Of a stretch of 5,509 nucleotides of DNA, positions 1 to 5,509 are shown piece by piece. Position 1 is the first letter of the stretch. Each line of letters begins with the position of its first letter. The notes under the pieces were generated by a model, which saw only the letters and a list, made by a program, of their open reading frames with translations, searched no databases and had not been told where the DNA came from. The position numbers and the translations under genes are program-made. Origin of the DNA: an uncultured Actinomyces sp. (lineage in GTDB: Bacteria; Actinomycetota; Actinomycetes; Actinomycetales; Actinomycetaceae); assembly GCA_945949035.1 (NCBI GenBank), contig CAMFDH010000106.1:1-5509 (forward strand), given 5' to 3'.

Positions 1-143
1 GCAACCTGGTACAGCAGAGGTTGGAAAAGGTGGTGGCTGACCTTGGAAATCAAGGTCACCTGAACGTCCGATTTAGCCAGGTATCGCGCGGAGAACAACC
101 CGCCGAATCCCGAACCTACGATCACAACACGGTGCTTGGCCAC
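1..143 (-). CDS. ndh: Type II NADH dehydrogenase (NDH-2), N-terminal fragment
   Basis: Only the first 47 codons lie in the window; the gene continues past the left edge. The minus-strand translation begins [19 protein letters not shown] and contains a Rossmann FAD-binding GxGxxG motif (G10, G12, G15) about ten residues from the start. Near residues 37-47 comes [11 protein letters not shown], a segment typical of NDH-2 enzymes, including the mycobacterial ones. NDH-2 is a peripheral membrane FAD protein that passes electrons from NADH to quinones without pumping protons. The GTG at 143-141 is chosen because AGGAGG lies just upstream and the Rossmann motif is at the expected distance; no in-frame ATG competes. 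The gene diverges from the transporter operon. The call is firm for a pyridine-nucleotide-disulphide oxidoreductase and good for NDH-2; the quinone-binding and membrane-anchoring C-terminus cannot be checked. Confidence 0.87.
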   Translation of the reverse strand, partial: MAKHRVVIVGSGFGGLFSARYLAKSDVQVTLISKVSHHLFQPLLYQV

Positions 144-145
144 GA

Positions 146-153
146 CCCCTCCT
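146..153 (-). promoter_or_regulatory. Ribosome binding site of ndh
   Basis: On the minus strand AGGAGGGG ends two bases before the GTG start at 143; the AGGAGG core leaves a short 4-base spacer. It is a near-perfect Shine-Dalgarno match and fixes the start of the fragment. Confidence 0.8.
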
Positions 154-241
154 AAACTTGTGTCGCTACCTGCGAACTCAAAAGCTAGGCTACTGACTCA
201 ACGACGTGATTCCTATGGGTCACCTTCCAGCAGAAGACTCT

Positions 242-259
242 CTTCCGCGGGAAGTTCCC
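242..259. promoter_or_regulatory. Overlapping inverted repeats, candidate operator or leader hairpin
   Basis: Three alternating half-sites lie in a row: CTTCC (242-246), GGGAA (249-253) and TTCCC (255-259). They build two overlapping dyads, CTTCC-GCG-GGAAG (242-254) and GGGAA-G-TTCCC (249-259). The site is in the divergent ndh/gluA intergenic region, 24 bases before the ATPase start. Such symmetry suits a dimeric repressor, or two mutually exclusive small RNA hairpins in the leader. I do not recognise the motif as that of a known regulator, and both arms are short, so chance is possible. Confidence 0.35.
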
Positions 260-273
260 TCCACAAAACCCCC

Positions 274-279
274 GAGAGG
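274..279 (+). promoter_or_regulatory. Ribosome binding site of gluA (decides start)
   Basis: GAGAGG lies 3 bases before the ATG at 283 and 12 bases before the in-frame ATG at 292. Neither spacing is ideal, so the start is either of these two codons. The upstream reading frame reaching back to 136 has no comparable site and would overlap ndh. Confidence 0.5.
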
Positions 280-282
280 CGC

Positions 283-1053
283 ATGGTCTCAATGAGCTCA
301 GAGAACTCACCGACGGTAAACCCCGTCGTGGAAGTCAGGAACGTCACCAAGCACTATGGCGACTTCATGGCCCTCGACGATGTTTCACTCACGGTGAATC
401 CCGGTGAAGTCGTCGTCGTTATCGGCCCGTCAGGTTCCGGAAAGTCGACCCTATGCCGGACGATCAACAGGCTTGAGCCGATCACATCCGGAGAGATCCT
501 CATTGATGGCGAAGTCCTGCCGGAAGAAGGCAAAGAGCTGGCCAACCTCCGTTCCGAGGTCGGCATGGTGTTCCAGTCCTTCAACCTCTTTTCCCACATG
601 ACCGTCCTCGACAATGTCACCCTGGGACCCATCAAGGTGAAGGGAATGAAGAAGGACGAGGCCGAAGCCGAAGCAATGGATCTACTCGCCAGAGTTGGTC
701 TGGCCGATCAGGCCACCAAGCTTCCCGCACAGCTTTCCGGCGGACAGCAGCAGAGGGCGGCCATCGCGCGCGCCCTCGCCATGCACCCCAAGGTGATGCT
801 GTTTGATGAGCCCACCTCCGCCCTCGACCCCGAGATGATCACCGAGGTCATCGACGTTATGGAGGGACTGGCGGCACACGGAATGACGATGGTGGTCGTC
901 ACCCATGAGATGGGTTTTGCGCGCAAAGCCGGGGATTCCCTGGTCTTCATGGCCGATGGAAAAATCGTCGAGGAGGCTCCCCCGAACGAGTTCTTCGACA
1001 ACCCCAAGTCAGAACGTGCCCGAGAGTTCCTCTCGAGAATCCTTCCCCACTAA
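283..1053 (+). CDS. gluA: Polar amino-acid (glutamate-type) ABC transporter ATP-binding protein
   Basis: This 256-residue cytoplasmic ATPase powers the importer encoded downstream. All nucleotide-binding motifs are intact: Walker [10 protein letters not shown] (48-56), Q-loop glutamine Q98 in [11 protein letters not shown] signature LSGGQQQR (151-158), Walker B VMLFDE (171-176) with catalytic E176, D-loop SALD (179-182) and switch histidine H208 in VTHEMGFA. The LSGGQQQR signature, the VTHEMGFA segment and the length are typical of the GlnQ/GluA family of polar amino-acid importers. The frame is open back to 136, but that segment is low-complexity, lacks family similarity and overlaps ndh, so the ATG at 283 is preferred; ATG 292 (253 residues) is possible. 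Glutamate as substrate is inferred from resemblance to corynebacterial gluABCD and from the neighbours; glutamine or aspartate are alternatives. Confidence 0.93.
   Translation: MVSMSSENSPTVNPVVEVRNVTKHYGDFMALDDVSLTVNPGEVVVVIGPSGSGKSTLCRTINRLEPITSGEILIDGEVLPEEGKELANLRSEVGMVFQSFNLFSHMTVLDNVTLGPIKVKGMKKDEAEAEAMDLLARVGLADQATKLPAQLSGGQQQRAAIARALAMHPKVMLFDEPTSALDPEMITEVIDVMEGLAAHGMTMVVVTHEMGFARKAGDSLVFMADGKIVEEAPPNEFFDNPKSERAREFLSRILPH
1021..1035 (+). other. Hairpin in the 3' end of gluA
   Basis: CGAGAG-TTC-CTCTCG forms a perfect 6-bp stem with a 3-base loop, 16 bases before the gluA stop. With the second hairpin at 1060-1079 it could stabilise the gluA 3' end or slow transcription into the next gene. 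It is coding sequence, so codon choice may explain it. Confidence 0.3.
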
Positions 1054-1059
1054 CCACCC

Positions 1060-1079
1060 GGGGTCGTCATTTGGACCCC
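1060..1079 (+). terminator. Intergenic hairpin, possible weak terminator or attenuator
   Basis: GGGGTC (1060-1065) pairs perfectly with GACCCC (1074-1079) around an 8-base loop. It sits in the 43-bp gap between the gluA stop and the hydrolase start and is followed by TTCCCTTTC, not a clean T-run. It may lower read-through from gluA into the next gene, or act as an RNA-processing site. A full-strength intrinsic terminator is unlikely. Confidence 0.35.
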
Positions 1080-1096
1080 TTCCCTTTCAAAATGGG

Positions 1097-1897
1097 ATGG
1101 TGGTAACTTGCTGTTTCGTGGACACCTCAGACCAGCGACCAACGCTTCTCATCTCCGGCGTAGCCTTGCGCCGGTCTGATGATGAGCGCGAAAGTGAGCT
1201 GACAGAGCGCCTCCTCGGATCAATCGTGTCGCGGGCGCAAGGGTCCTGGAACATCGATGTCACCTGGGGTGAGGAAGACACCGTCGACCAGGCCCTGTTG
1301 AAACTCTCAATGGCAGACGCACTGGTCGTCATGGGCGGTCCGGACATCTCCCCCGATTATTACGAGGGCGACGTTGACTACCCCAACGCGACCCCGCATT
1401 TTCCACAGAGTGATGCGGCCCAGTTGGCACTACTTCGAGAGGCCGTCGTGACCCACAAACCAACGCTGGGGATCTGCCGGGGCATGCAGGCCCTGAACGT
1501 CGCCCAAGAGGGCACACTGACACAGGACATTAGCGAGCATCCAGGTCACAGTTCAGACACCCTGATGGATGACTTTGAGTTTGCCCGCCACACTGTCAAC
1601 ATTGCTTCTGGCTCTCAGCTGGCCCAGGTTGCCGGCTGTTGCAGTTCCGGGCCCTCCCCGCTGGACGGCATGCGGACCATGATCCACAGCGCCCACCACC
1701 AGGCCGTCGATGTCCTCGGCCGTGACCTAGTTGTTGTGGCCCGCGCTGACGACGGGACTATCGAGGCCATCGAGCACCTGTATGCACCAGTCGTCGGCGT
1801 GCAGTGGCACCCGGAAGATCCCGCTGCCGATCCAGCCATGCTGGACTGTTTCCTGGCGCGAATGTGTGCCCTTCACACCCAACCTCTCGCAGCCTGA
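1097..1897 (+). CDS. Class I glutamine-amidotransferase-like hydrolase (PuuD / peptidase C26 family)
   Basis: This 266-residue cytoplasmic protein has a gamma-glutamyl hydrolase / class I GATase fold. The order of motifs is VVMGGPDISPDYYEG (77-91), the nucleophile elbow LGICRGMQALNV (124-135) with catalytic C127, the IHSAHHQAV segment (196-204), and GVQWHPED (234-241) with H238 and E240. The triad is complete. Known relatives split gamma-glutamyl amides, for example PuuD, which frees GABA from gamma-glutamyl-GABA in putrescine breakdown. The usual glycine pair after the elbow (NVALGGTL-like) is NVAQEGTL here. Two vicinal cysteine pairs (C5-C6, C181-C182) are unusual. The ATG at 1097 lacks a clear ribosome site; GTG 1100 or GTG 1118 are alternatives, and the frame upstream to 905 overlaps gluA. 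Its place inside a glutamate-type transporter operon suggests a link to gamma-glutamyl compounds. The substrate is unknown, so no symbol is given. Confidence 0.86.
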   Translation: MVVTCCFVDTSDQRPTLLISGVALRRSDDERESELTERLLGSIVSRAQGSWNIDVTWGEEDTVDQALLKLSMADALVVMGGPDISPDYYEGDVDYPNATPHFPQSDAAQLALLREAVVTHKPTLGICRGMQALNVAQEGTLTQDISEHPGHSSDTLMDDFEFARHTVNIASGSQLAQVAGCCSSGPSPLDGMRTMIHSAHHQAVDVLGRDLVVVARADDGTIEAIEHLYAPVVGVQWHPEDPAADPAMLDCFLARMCALHTQPLAA

Positions 1898-1899
1898 CT

Positions 1900-1922
1900 G
1901 GGCCAAGTCGGCCCGAAGGCCG
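1900..1922 (+). other. Alternative GGCC hairpins after the hydrolase gene
   Basis: GGGCC-AAGTC-GGCCC (1900-1914) and CGGCC-CGAA-GGCCG (1909-1922) share their middle arm, so only one can form at a time. They begin three bases after the hydrolase stop. No T-run follows. They could be a weak terminator of the upstream unit or a chance result of three nearby GGCC words. Confidence 0.25.
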
Positions 1923-1986
1923 TAGGGTCTTACCTAACCGATTCTTTACTCATCTGCGGGAAGAATTTTCTTTCTCGCTACCCAGC

Positions 1987-1992
1987 TAAAAT
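1987..1992 (+). promoter_or_regulatory. Candidate -10 element upstream of gluB
   Basis: TAAAAT stands 58 bases before the gluB start, in an AT-rich part of the 152-bp gap after the hydrolase gene. It matches TATAAT at five of six positions. I see no convincing -35 hexamer at 16-18 bases upstream, so the promoter is tentative. A second promoter here would allow the binding protein and permeases to be made apart from gluA. Confidence 0.3.
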
Positions 1993-2035
1993 TTGCGACC
2001 TCACCCGTTCTAAGGTTTCCTAGCCGAAGGAATCG

Positions 2036-2041
2036 AAGGAG
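2036..2041 (+). promoter_or_regulatory. Ribosome binding site of gluB
   Basis: AAGGAG with an 8-base spacer to the ATG at 2050 is close to optimal. GAAGGA also occurs nine bases earlier. This is one of the two strongest ribosome sites in the window, with that of ndh, which fits a binding protein needed in excess over its permease. Confidence 0.8.
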
Positions 2042-2049
2042 AAACGAAA

Positions 2050-3045
2050 ATGAGCACCACCACTACTAGACGCAAGGGACGCTACTCCGTCATAGCCGCG
2101 GTAGCTGCTGCAACTGCACTGGCCCTGTCGGCATGCTCCAGCGGAACGAACTCTGCCGAATCCGGGGCAACCGGGGGTCAAAGCGGCTCGGTGGCAGAGC
2201 CCTCCGGATCATTTGACAGCGGAAACGAAGTCTACGATGAGATCGTCAATCTCGGTCCCGTTGCCGATGAAGCCACCATCGCAGACTCCGTGTGGGCCAC
2301 CAAGGTGAAAGAGTCCGGGGTCCTCAAGGTCGGCGGAACCGAAACCTCAGAGTTGTTCTCAAAGCTTGATCCCACCACCGGCAAGGTTATCGGCTTCGAT
2401 GCTGGTATCTCTCAGCTGCTTGCCAAGTACATCTTTGGTGACGCCACCAAGACCACGCTGACCCAGGTCTCCGTTGACACCCGTGAAGAGTTGCTTGTCA
2501 ACGGTTCAGTCGACGTCGTCATCGCCACCTACTCCGTGACCCCGGAGCGCCTGGAGCGCATCGACTTCGCGGGCCCCTACTACTCCTCGGCCTCAGCCAT
2601 CCTCATCAAGAAGGACAATGCAGACATCACGGGGCTTGAGTCGCTGGCGGGTAAGACAGTCGTCACCCAGGCAGGATCGACCGGTGTTCCCACCATCGAA
2701 GAGTTCATTCCGGAAGCTGAGATCCTGGCACTTCCCGACCACGCCCAAGCAGTTGAGGCTTTGAAGCAGGGTCGCGCGGATGCCTACGTCATTGACCAGA
2801 CCCTTCTGCTCAACGCAGTACTCCAGAACCCCGAGCTGACGATTGTTGGCGAACCGTTCGGTGATGAGGACCTCTACGGCATCGGCATTCAGACCGATAC
2901 CGACGGTCAGGCATTCATCGACGGCTTCCTCGAGAAAATCTTCTCCGACGGCACCTGGCTTGCCCTGTGGCACGCAACGATCGGTGAGATGACCGGTGTG
3001 ACCACCGAACCCGTCACACCAGCTATCGGTTCCGCAGGTAACTAA
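2050..3045 (+). CDS. gluB: Amino-acid ABC transporter substrate-binding lipoprotein (glutamate type)
   Basis: This 331-residue lipoprotein captures the amino acid outside the membrane and delivers it to the permease pair. It has a type II signal peptide: basic RRKGR (7-11), a hydrophobic stretch (14-26) and lipobox LSAC with the lipidated cysteine C29. A Gly/Ser-rich linker (about 30-58) follows, then a YDEIVNLGPVADEA segment (62-75), and the SBP_bac_3 (family 3) domain from about 90. Visible family features include VGGTETSELFSKLD (94-107), the GFD at 115-117, ATYSVTPERLERIDFAGPYY (159-178), where R167 lies in the region that usually holds the ligand carboxylate, and RADAYVID (242-249) with D249 in the usual ligand-amino position. 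Start choice is secure because of the AAGGAG site and signal peptide. Substrate glutamate is inferred from operon order and similarity to GluB; glutamine or aspartate cannot be excluded. Confidence 0.9.
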   Translation: MSTTTTRRKGRYSVIAAVAAATALALSACSSGTNSAESGATGGQSGSVAEPSGSFDSGNEVYDEIVNLGPVADEATIADSVWATKVKESGVLKVGGTETSELFSKLDPTTGKVIGFDAGISQLLAKYIFGDATKTTLTQVSVDTREELLVNGSVDVVIATYSVTPERLERIDFAGPYYSSASAILIKKDNADITGLESLAGKTVVTQAGSTGVPTIEEFIPEAEILALPDHAQAVEALKQGRADAYVIDQTLLLNAVLQNPELTIVGEPFGDEDLYGIGIQTDTDGQAFIDGFLEKIFSDGTWLALWHATIGEMTGVTTEPVTPAIGSAGN

Positions 3046-3060
3046 CCCCAAGTAACGAAC
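3038..3060 (+). repeat. Short direct repeat GTAACNAAC across the gluB-gluC junction
   Basis: GTAACTAAC (3038-3046), which includes the gluB stop, recurs as GTAACGAAC (3052-3060) with one mismatch and a 14-base period. The second copy occupies the place where a ribosome site for gluC would be expected. The meaning is unknown and chance is possible for so short a repeat. Confidence 0.3.
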
Positions 3061-3069
3061 TGGTCCAAC

Positions 3070-3711
3070 ATGGTTCTTTGGCAGTATCGCGACCTCTTCC
3101 TCGAAGGGTTCCTGGTCACCCTGCAGCTCACTGCTCTGGGTTTCCTCTTCGCGCTGCTCATCGGAACCATCATGGCCATCTTCCGGATCAGCCCGGTCGC
3201 TCCCCTGCGTGCGATCGGGCTGGTCTACGTCGATGTCTTTCGAAACGTCCCCCTGCTCAGCCTGATCATCATCGTCGTCTATGCCCTGCCTGAGATCGGG
3301 TTGCTCTGGAGTTACACCAACTCAGTCATCATCGCCATGGCCCTGGTCGGCGGGGCGTTTATCTGCGAGTCCCTACGGGCTGGCATCAACTCGGTTCCCG
3401 CGGGACAGATCGAAGCCGCCCGCTCCCTCGGCCTCACCTTTGGCAAGACCATTCGATTCGTCGTCCTCCCCCAGGCGTTCCGTTCCATGGTTCAGCCCCT
3501 GATTACCACTTTTATCGGCATCTTCCTCTCCTCCTCTCTGGCGGGAACAGTCGGAGTCATGGACCTGACTGCAACGGTCACCTACATCAACACCCGTGAA
3601 GCGCTGGGGCTCACGACCTTCATGGTTGCGGCCATCATCTACCTGGTGGTCTCCCTGGGCGCAGGCGCAGTTGGTGACCGTCTGGAGCGAAAGCTGAGGG
3701 TCCTGCGATGA
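3070..3711 (+). CDS. gluC: Amino-acid ABC transporter permease, first subunit
   Basis: This 213-residue inner-membrane protein is one half of the transport channel. It has hydrophobic segments near residues 14-37, 49-73, 85-100, 140-162 and 183-205, as expected for the HisM/GlnP family (BPD_transp_1). FRNVPLLSL (57-65) is the family's R-x-x-P-L-L element. The EAA loop that contacts the ATPase is EAARSLGL through LPQA (115-136). It begins 24 bases after the gluB stop and in the same frame. No clear Shine-Dalgarno site precedes the ATG, yet no better in-frame start exists, so initiation may depend on coupling to gluB translation. It overlaps gluD by 4 bases. The gluC name rests on gene order and likeness to the corynebacterial system. 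Confidence 0.92.
   Translation: MVLWQYRDLFLEGFLVTLQLTALGFLFALLIGTIMAIFRISPVAPLRAIGLVYVDVFRNVPLLSLIIIVVYALPEIGLLWSYTNSVIIAMALVGGAFICESLRAGINSVPAGQIEAARSLGLTFGKTIRFVVLPQAFRSMVQPLITTFIGIFLSSSLAGTVGVMDLTATVTYINTREALGLTTFMVAAIIYLVVSLGAGAVGDRLERKLRVLR
3696..3700 (+). promoter_or_regulatory. Ribosome binding site of gluD inside gluC
   Basis: GAGGG with a 7-base spacer precedes the ATG at 3708. Together with the ATGA start/stop overlap it supports translational coupling of the two permeases. Confidence 0.65.
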
Positions 3712-4562
3712 GCACCGTCCTCTTCGATGCCCCGGGCCCCAAGGCAACAGCCCGGATTCGCGTTGCCACCATCATTTCTTCGGCCGCGATTGTGGCCTTC
3801 TTTGCCTATGCCATCTACCTGTTCGGCAGCAACGGACAGCTGGCGGCTAGCAAGTGGGACACGTTCACCCAGTGGCCCATCATCCGCTACCTCCTCAAAG
3901 GCCTCGGTAACACCCTGCTGGCCGCAGCTGGCTCCGCGCTGATCGCCCTCCCGCTCGGCGTGGTCCTCGCCCTCATGCGACTGTCAAAGACACGGTGGAT
4001 CCGCTGGATTGGAACGGGAATCATCGAGTTCTTCCGCTCCATTCCCCTGCTGCTGCTGATCTACATCTTCTTTATTGCCCTGCCGAAGTACCAGATCAAC
4101 CCCGATCTGTACTGGAAGCTGGTAATCCCGATTGGCCTGTGCTCGGGCGCCACAATTGCAGAGGTGTTCCGGGCTGGCATTCTTGCCCTACCCAAGGGAC
4201 AAACCGAGGCCGCCGAAGCGATCGGCCTGACTCGCCTGCAAACCATGCGCTACGTGATCTTTCCGCAGGCCATCCGCCTGGTCATGCCGTCGCTTCTAGC
4301 TCAGGTCGCCATCCTCATCAAGGACACCACCCTCGGCTACGCCGTCTCCTACAGCGAACTGCAGTACAGCGCGAAGGTGATGGTCTCAAACACCGGGGAT
4401 CTGATTCAGACCTACCTGGTCGTGACCGTCGTCTTCGTCCTCGTCAATCTAGCCATTACGAGGACGGCTGACATCTGGAGCAGAAGGCAACAGCGTCGCT
4501 ACCTCTCAGGCAGTCGCCGCGCCTCCTCATTCAGCCGAGTCGGGCAGACCCCGGAGGCCTAG
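3708..4562 (+). CDS. gluD: Amino-acid ABC transporter permease, second subunit
   Basis: This 284-residue inner-membrane protein pairs with GluC to form the channel. An extra N-terminal membrane segment (about 22-40) and a short external stretch precede the conserved BPD_transp_1 core, as in GluD-type permeases. Core segments lie near 66-90, 105-125, 138-158, 195-215 and 232-252. FFRSIPLLLL (108-117) holds the R-x-x-P-L-L element, and the EAA loop runs from EAAEAIGL to FPQA (167-188). After the last membrane segment comes a basic, Ser/Arg-rich cytoplasmic tail (about 258-284) with no recognised motif. The start overlaps the gluC stop as ATGA, which suggests equal production of both subunits. 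The stop is shared in a CTAG with the convergent glycosidase gene, so the operon ends without any intergenic space. Confidence 0.93.
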   Translation: MSTVLFDAPGPKATARIRVATIISSAAIVAFFAYAIYLFGSNGQLAASKWDTFTQWPIIRYLLKGLGNTLLAAAGSALIALPLGVVLALMRLSKTRWIRWIGTGIIEFFRSIPLLLLIYIFFIALPKYQINPDLYWKLVIPIGLCSGATIAEVFRAGILALPKGQTEAAEAIGLTRLQTMRYVIFPQAIRLVMPSLLAQVAILIKDTTLGYAVSYSELQYSAKVMVSNTGDLIQTYLVVTVVFVLVNLAITRTADIWSRRQQRRYLSGSRRASSFSRVGQTPEA

Positions 4563-4570
4563 TCGGCTGA
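4531..4570. terminator. Inverted repeat across the convergent gene ends, possible bidirectional terminator
   Basis: TCAGCCGA (4531-4538) and TCGGCTGA (4563-4570) are perfect 8-bp inverted arms that bracket the shared stop CTAG at 4559-4562 with a 24-base GC-rich loop. No T-run follows on either strand. As the two genes overlap tail to tail, any terminator must lie in coding sequence, and this is the best candidate I see. The long loop and missing T-runs keep confidence low. Confidence 0.35.
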
Positions 4571-5509
4571 CCCCAGCCCCCGATTGAGGTCACGAACCAG
4601 GTCCAGCGGAATCTTCACGACCTTCCTGTCGTAGGTGACCAGACCGTTGACCTCGTCCTCGACATCCGAAAGTTGCGTGTAGACCGTAGCCCCCAGCCCG
4701 CGTGCCACCACCCGCGGAAGCTGCTCGGCGTGAAGCTTACGAAAGGCTTTCGCAAGCGCCTCGGGGCTCTTGTAGTTGAGGTAGCCGAACGTATCTTCGT
4801 TCCACTGGTGCCCGGGGATCGGTAGGCCGAGGCCCCCGTACTCGGTGAGGGCGAGGACGCGCCTGTCGCCCCGCGGTTTGGTCAGGCCCACCATCGTCGG
4901 CGGACGCAGGTAGACGTGGGTGCTGTTGAGGTCGCCCGCCCCCTGATCGAACCAGCCTGACGCGTGGTCTATGGTGCGGGTGGGATCAAGTTCGCGGACC
5001 ATCTGCGCCACCAGTGCTGCATCAAACTGTCCCCAGCCCTCATTGAACGGCACCCACATCACCACGGAGGGAACCGAGTAGAGGGTGTCGATCATGTCAG
5101 CCAGTTCGCTGGCGAACATCGACAACCCCTGCGGGTCTTGACGTCCCAGAACTGCACCGGGACGATCTCTCATCCAGAAGGGAACTACCACCCGGCTGTT
5201 CAGCAGGATCTTGCGCGGAGGGCGCCCCCCGTTGACCGCGTCCTGCCACACCAGCATTCCCAGTCGGTCGCAATGGTGGTACCAGCGCAAAGGTTCGATC
5301 TTGATGTGCTTACGCAGCATGTTGTAGCCGGCGGTCTTGGCCAGCTGGATGTCGTAGATCAGTGCGTCGTCACTGGCCGGGGTGTAACCACCATCGGGCC
5401 AGTAGCCCTGGTCCAGGAGACCACAGGCAAAGTGTGGTTTCCCGTTGAGAAGGAGGGCGGGCTGTCCGTCAGACCTCTCACCCACTCCGACGGTGCGCAG
5501 CGCGAAGTA
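4559..5509 (-). CDS. Glycoside hydrolase family 2 enzyme (beta-galactosidase/glucuronidase-like), C-terminal part
   Basis: The reading frame is open to the right edge (first visible codons YFALRTVGVGERSDG), so the 5' end is missing and 316 residues are seen. GTG 5485 is probably internal. The visible part is the GH2 TIM-barrel catalytic domain: LLLNGKPHFACGLLDQGYWP at about 19-38 (the N-G-K loop opening the domain), LRKHIKIEPLRWYHHCDRLG (65-84), LVWQD, then VPFNEGWG with the likely acid/base glutamate (codon 5039-5041) and LTEYGGLG with the likely nucleophile glutamate (codon 4841-4843). The N-terminal sugar-binding and immunoglobulin-like domains would lie outside the window. The enzyme hydrolyses a terminal beta-linked sugar; which one cannot be told. 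It is convergent with gluD and seems functionally unrelated to it. Confidence 0.88.
   Translation of the reverse strand, partial: YFALRTVGVGERSDGQPALLLNGKPHFACGLLDQGYWPDGGYTPASDDALIYDIQLAKTAGYNMLRKHIKIEPLRWYHHCDRLGMLVWQDAVNGGRPPRKILLNSRVVVPFWMRDRPGAVLGRQDPQGLSMFASELADMIDTLYSVPSVVMWVPFNEGWGQFDAALVAQMVRELDPTRTIDHASGWFDQGAGDLNSTHVYLRPPTMVGLTKPRGDRRVLALTEYGGLGLPIPGHQWNEDTFGYLNYKSPEALAKAFRKLHAEQLPRVVARGLGATVYTQLSDVEDEVNGLVTYDRKVVKIPLDLVRDLNRGLGSAD

Noticed and set aside
158..219. Sigma-70-type promoter hexamers for gluA, such as CTGACT (193-198) with TATGGG (214-219)
   Set aside because: The spacer is only 15 bases and both hexamers are poor matches; other pairings are worse, so no promoter is called.
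136..282. A 49-codon N-terminal extension of the ATPase from TTG 136
   Set aside because: It overlaps the start of ndh on the other strand, has no ribosome site, resembles no ABC ATPase N-terminus and is Ser/Arg-rich noise; ATG 283 gives the usual family length.
905..1096. An upstream extension of the hydrolase frame into gluA
   Set aside because: The first 64 codons lie largely within gluA in another frame and show no family similarity; the family domain begins after 1097.
1918..1940. A DtxR/IdeR-like iron box (TTAGGTAAG on the minus strand)
   Set aside because: Only one half matches the 19-bp consensus; the other half does not, and an amino-acid transporter is not an expected iron-regulated target.
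2593..3051. A 152-codon open frame on the minus strand opposite gluB
   Set aside because: It is the antisense shadow of a well-supported gene, with no recognisable domain or ribosome site; the same applies to the other antisense and out-of-frame stretches inside the operon.
4559..5485. A complete 308-residue GH2 protein starting at GTG 5485
   Set aside because: The frame stays open to the window edge with GH2-like sequence before this codon, and the N-terminal GH2 domains are absent, so the gene is truncated by the window.

Overview
The window reads as chromosomal DNA of a moderately high-GC actinobacterium. G/C-rich third codon positions, GTG starts, strong AGGAGG-type ribosome sites, an actinobacterial-style NDH-2 N-terminus and a gluABCD-type amino-acid transporter all point that way. 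An Actinomycetaceae-like host is my best guess, but this is inferred from protein style only. There are no RNA genes, insertion sequences, CRISPR arrays or phage genes.

Layout. (1) Positions 1-143, minus strand: the N-terminal 47 codons of a type II NADH dehydrogenase that continues beyond the left edge. (2) Positions 144-282: a divergent intergenic region with ribosome sites for both flanking genes and a cluster of overlapping inverted repeats. (3) Positions 283-4562, plus strand: five genes. They are an ABC ATPase (gluA-like), a class I glutamine-amidotransferase-like hydrolase of the PuuD / peptidase C26 family, a lipoprotein substrate-binding protein (gluB-like), and two permeases (gluC-like and gluD-like) that overlap by 4 bp. 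(4) Positions 4559-5509, minus strand: the C-terminal part of a glycoside hydrolase family 2 enzyme, truncated by the right edge. It is convergent with gluD, and the two stop codons share one CTAG.

How the genes work together. The lipoprotein captures a polar amino acid, probably glutamate or glutamine, outside the membrane. The two permeases form the channel and the ATPase drives import. The hydrolase between ATPase and binding protein has a complete Cys-His-Glu triad. Members of its family cleave gamma-glutamyl amide bonds, so it may release glutamate from a gamma-glutamyl compound inside the cell. This pairing is the most interesting feature of the window, but it is an inference from position and family. 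The ATPase-hydrolase junction carries two small hairpins, and a 152-bp gap with a possible -10 element and a strong ribosome site precedes the binding-protein gene. The cluster may therefore be expressed as two unequal units. Otherwise the content is ordinary, and I see no clear sign of an undescribed defence or mobile system.
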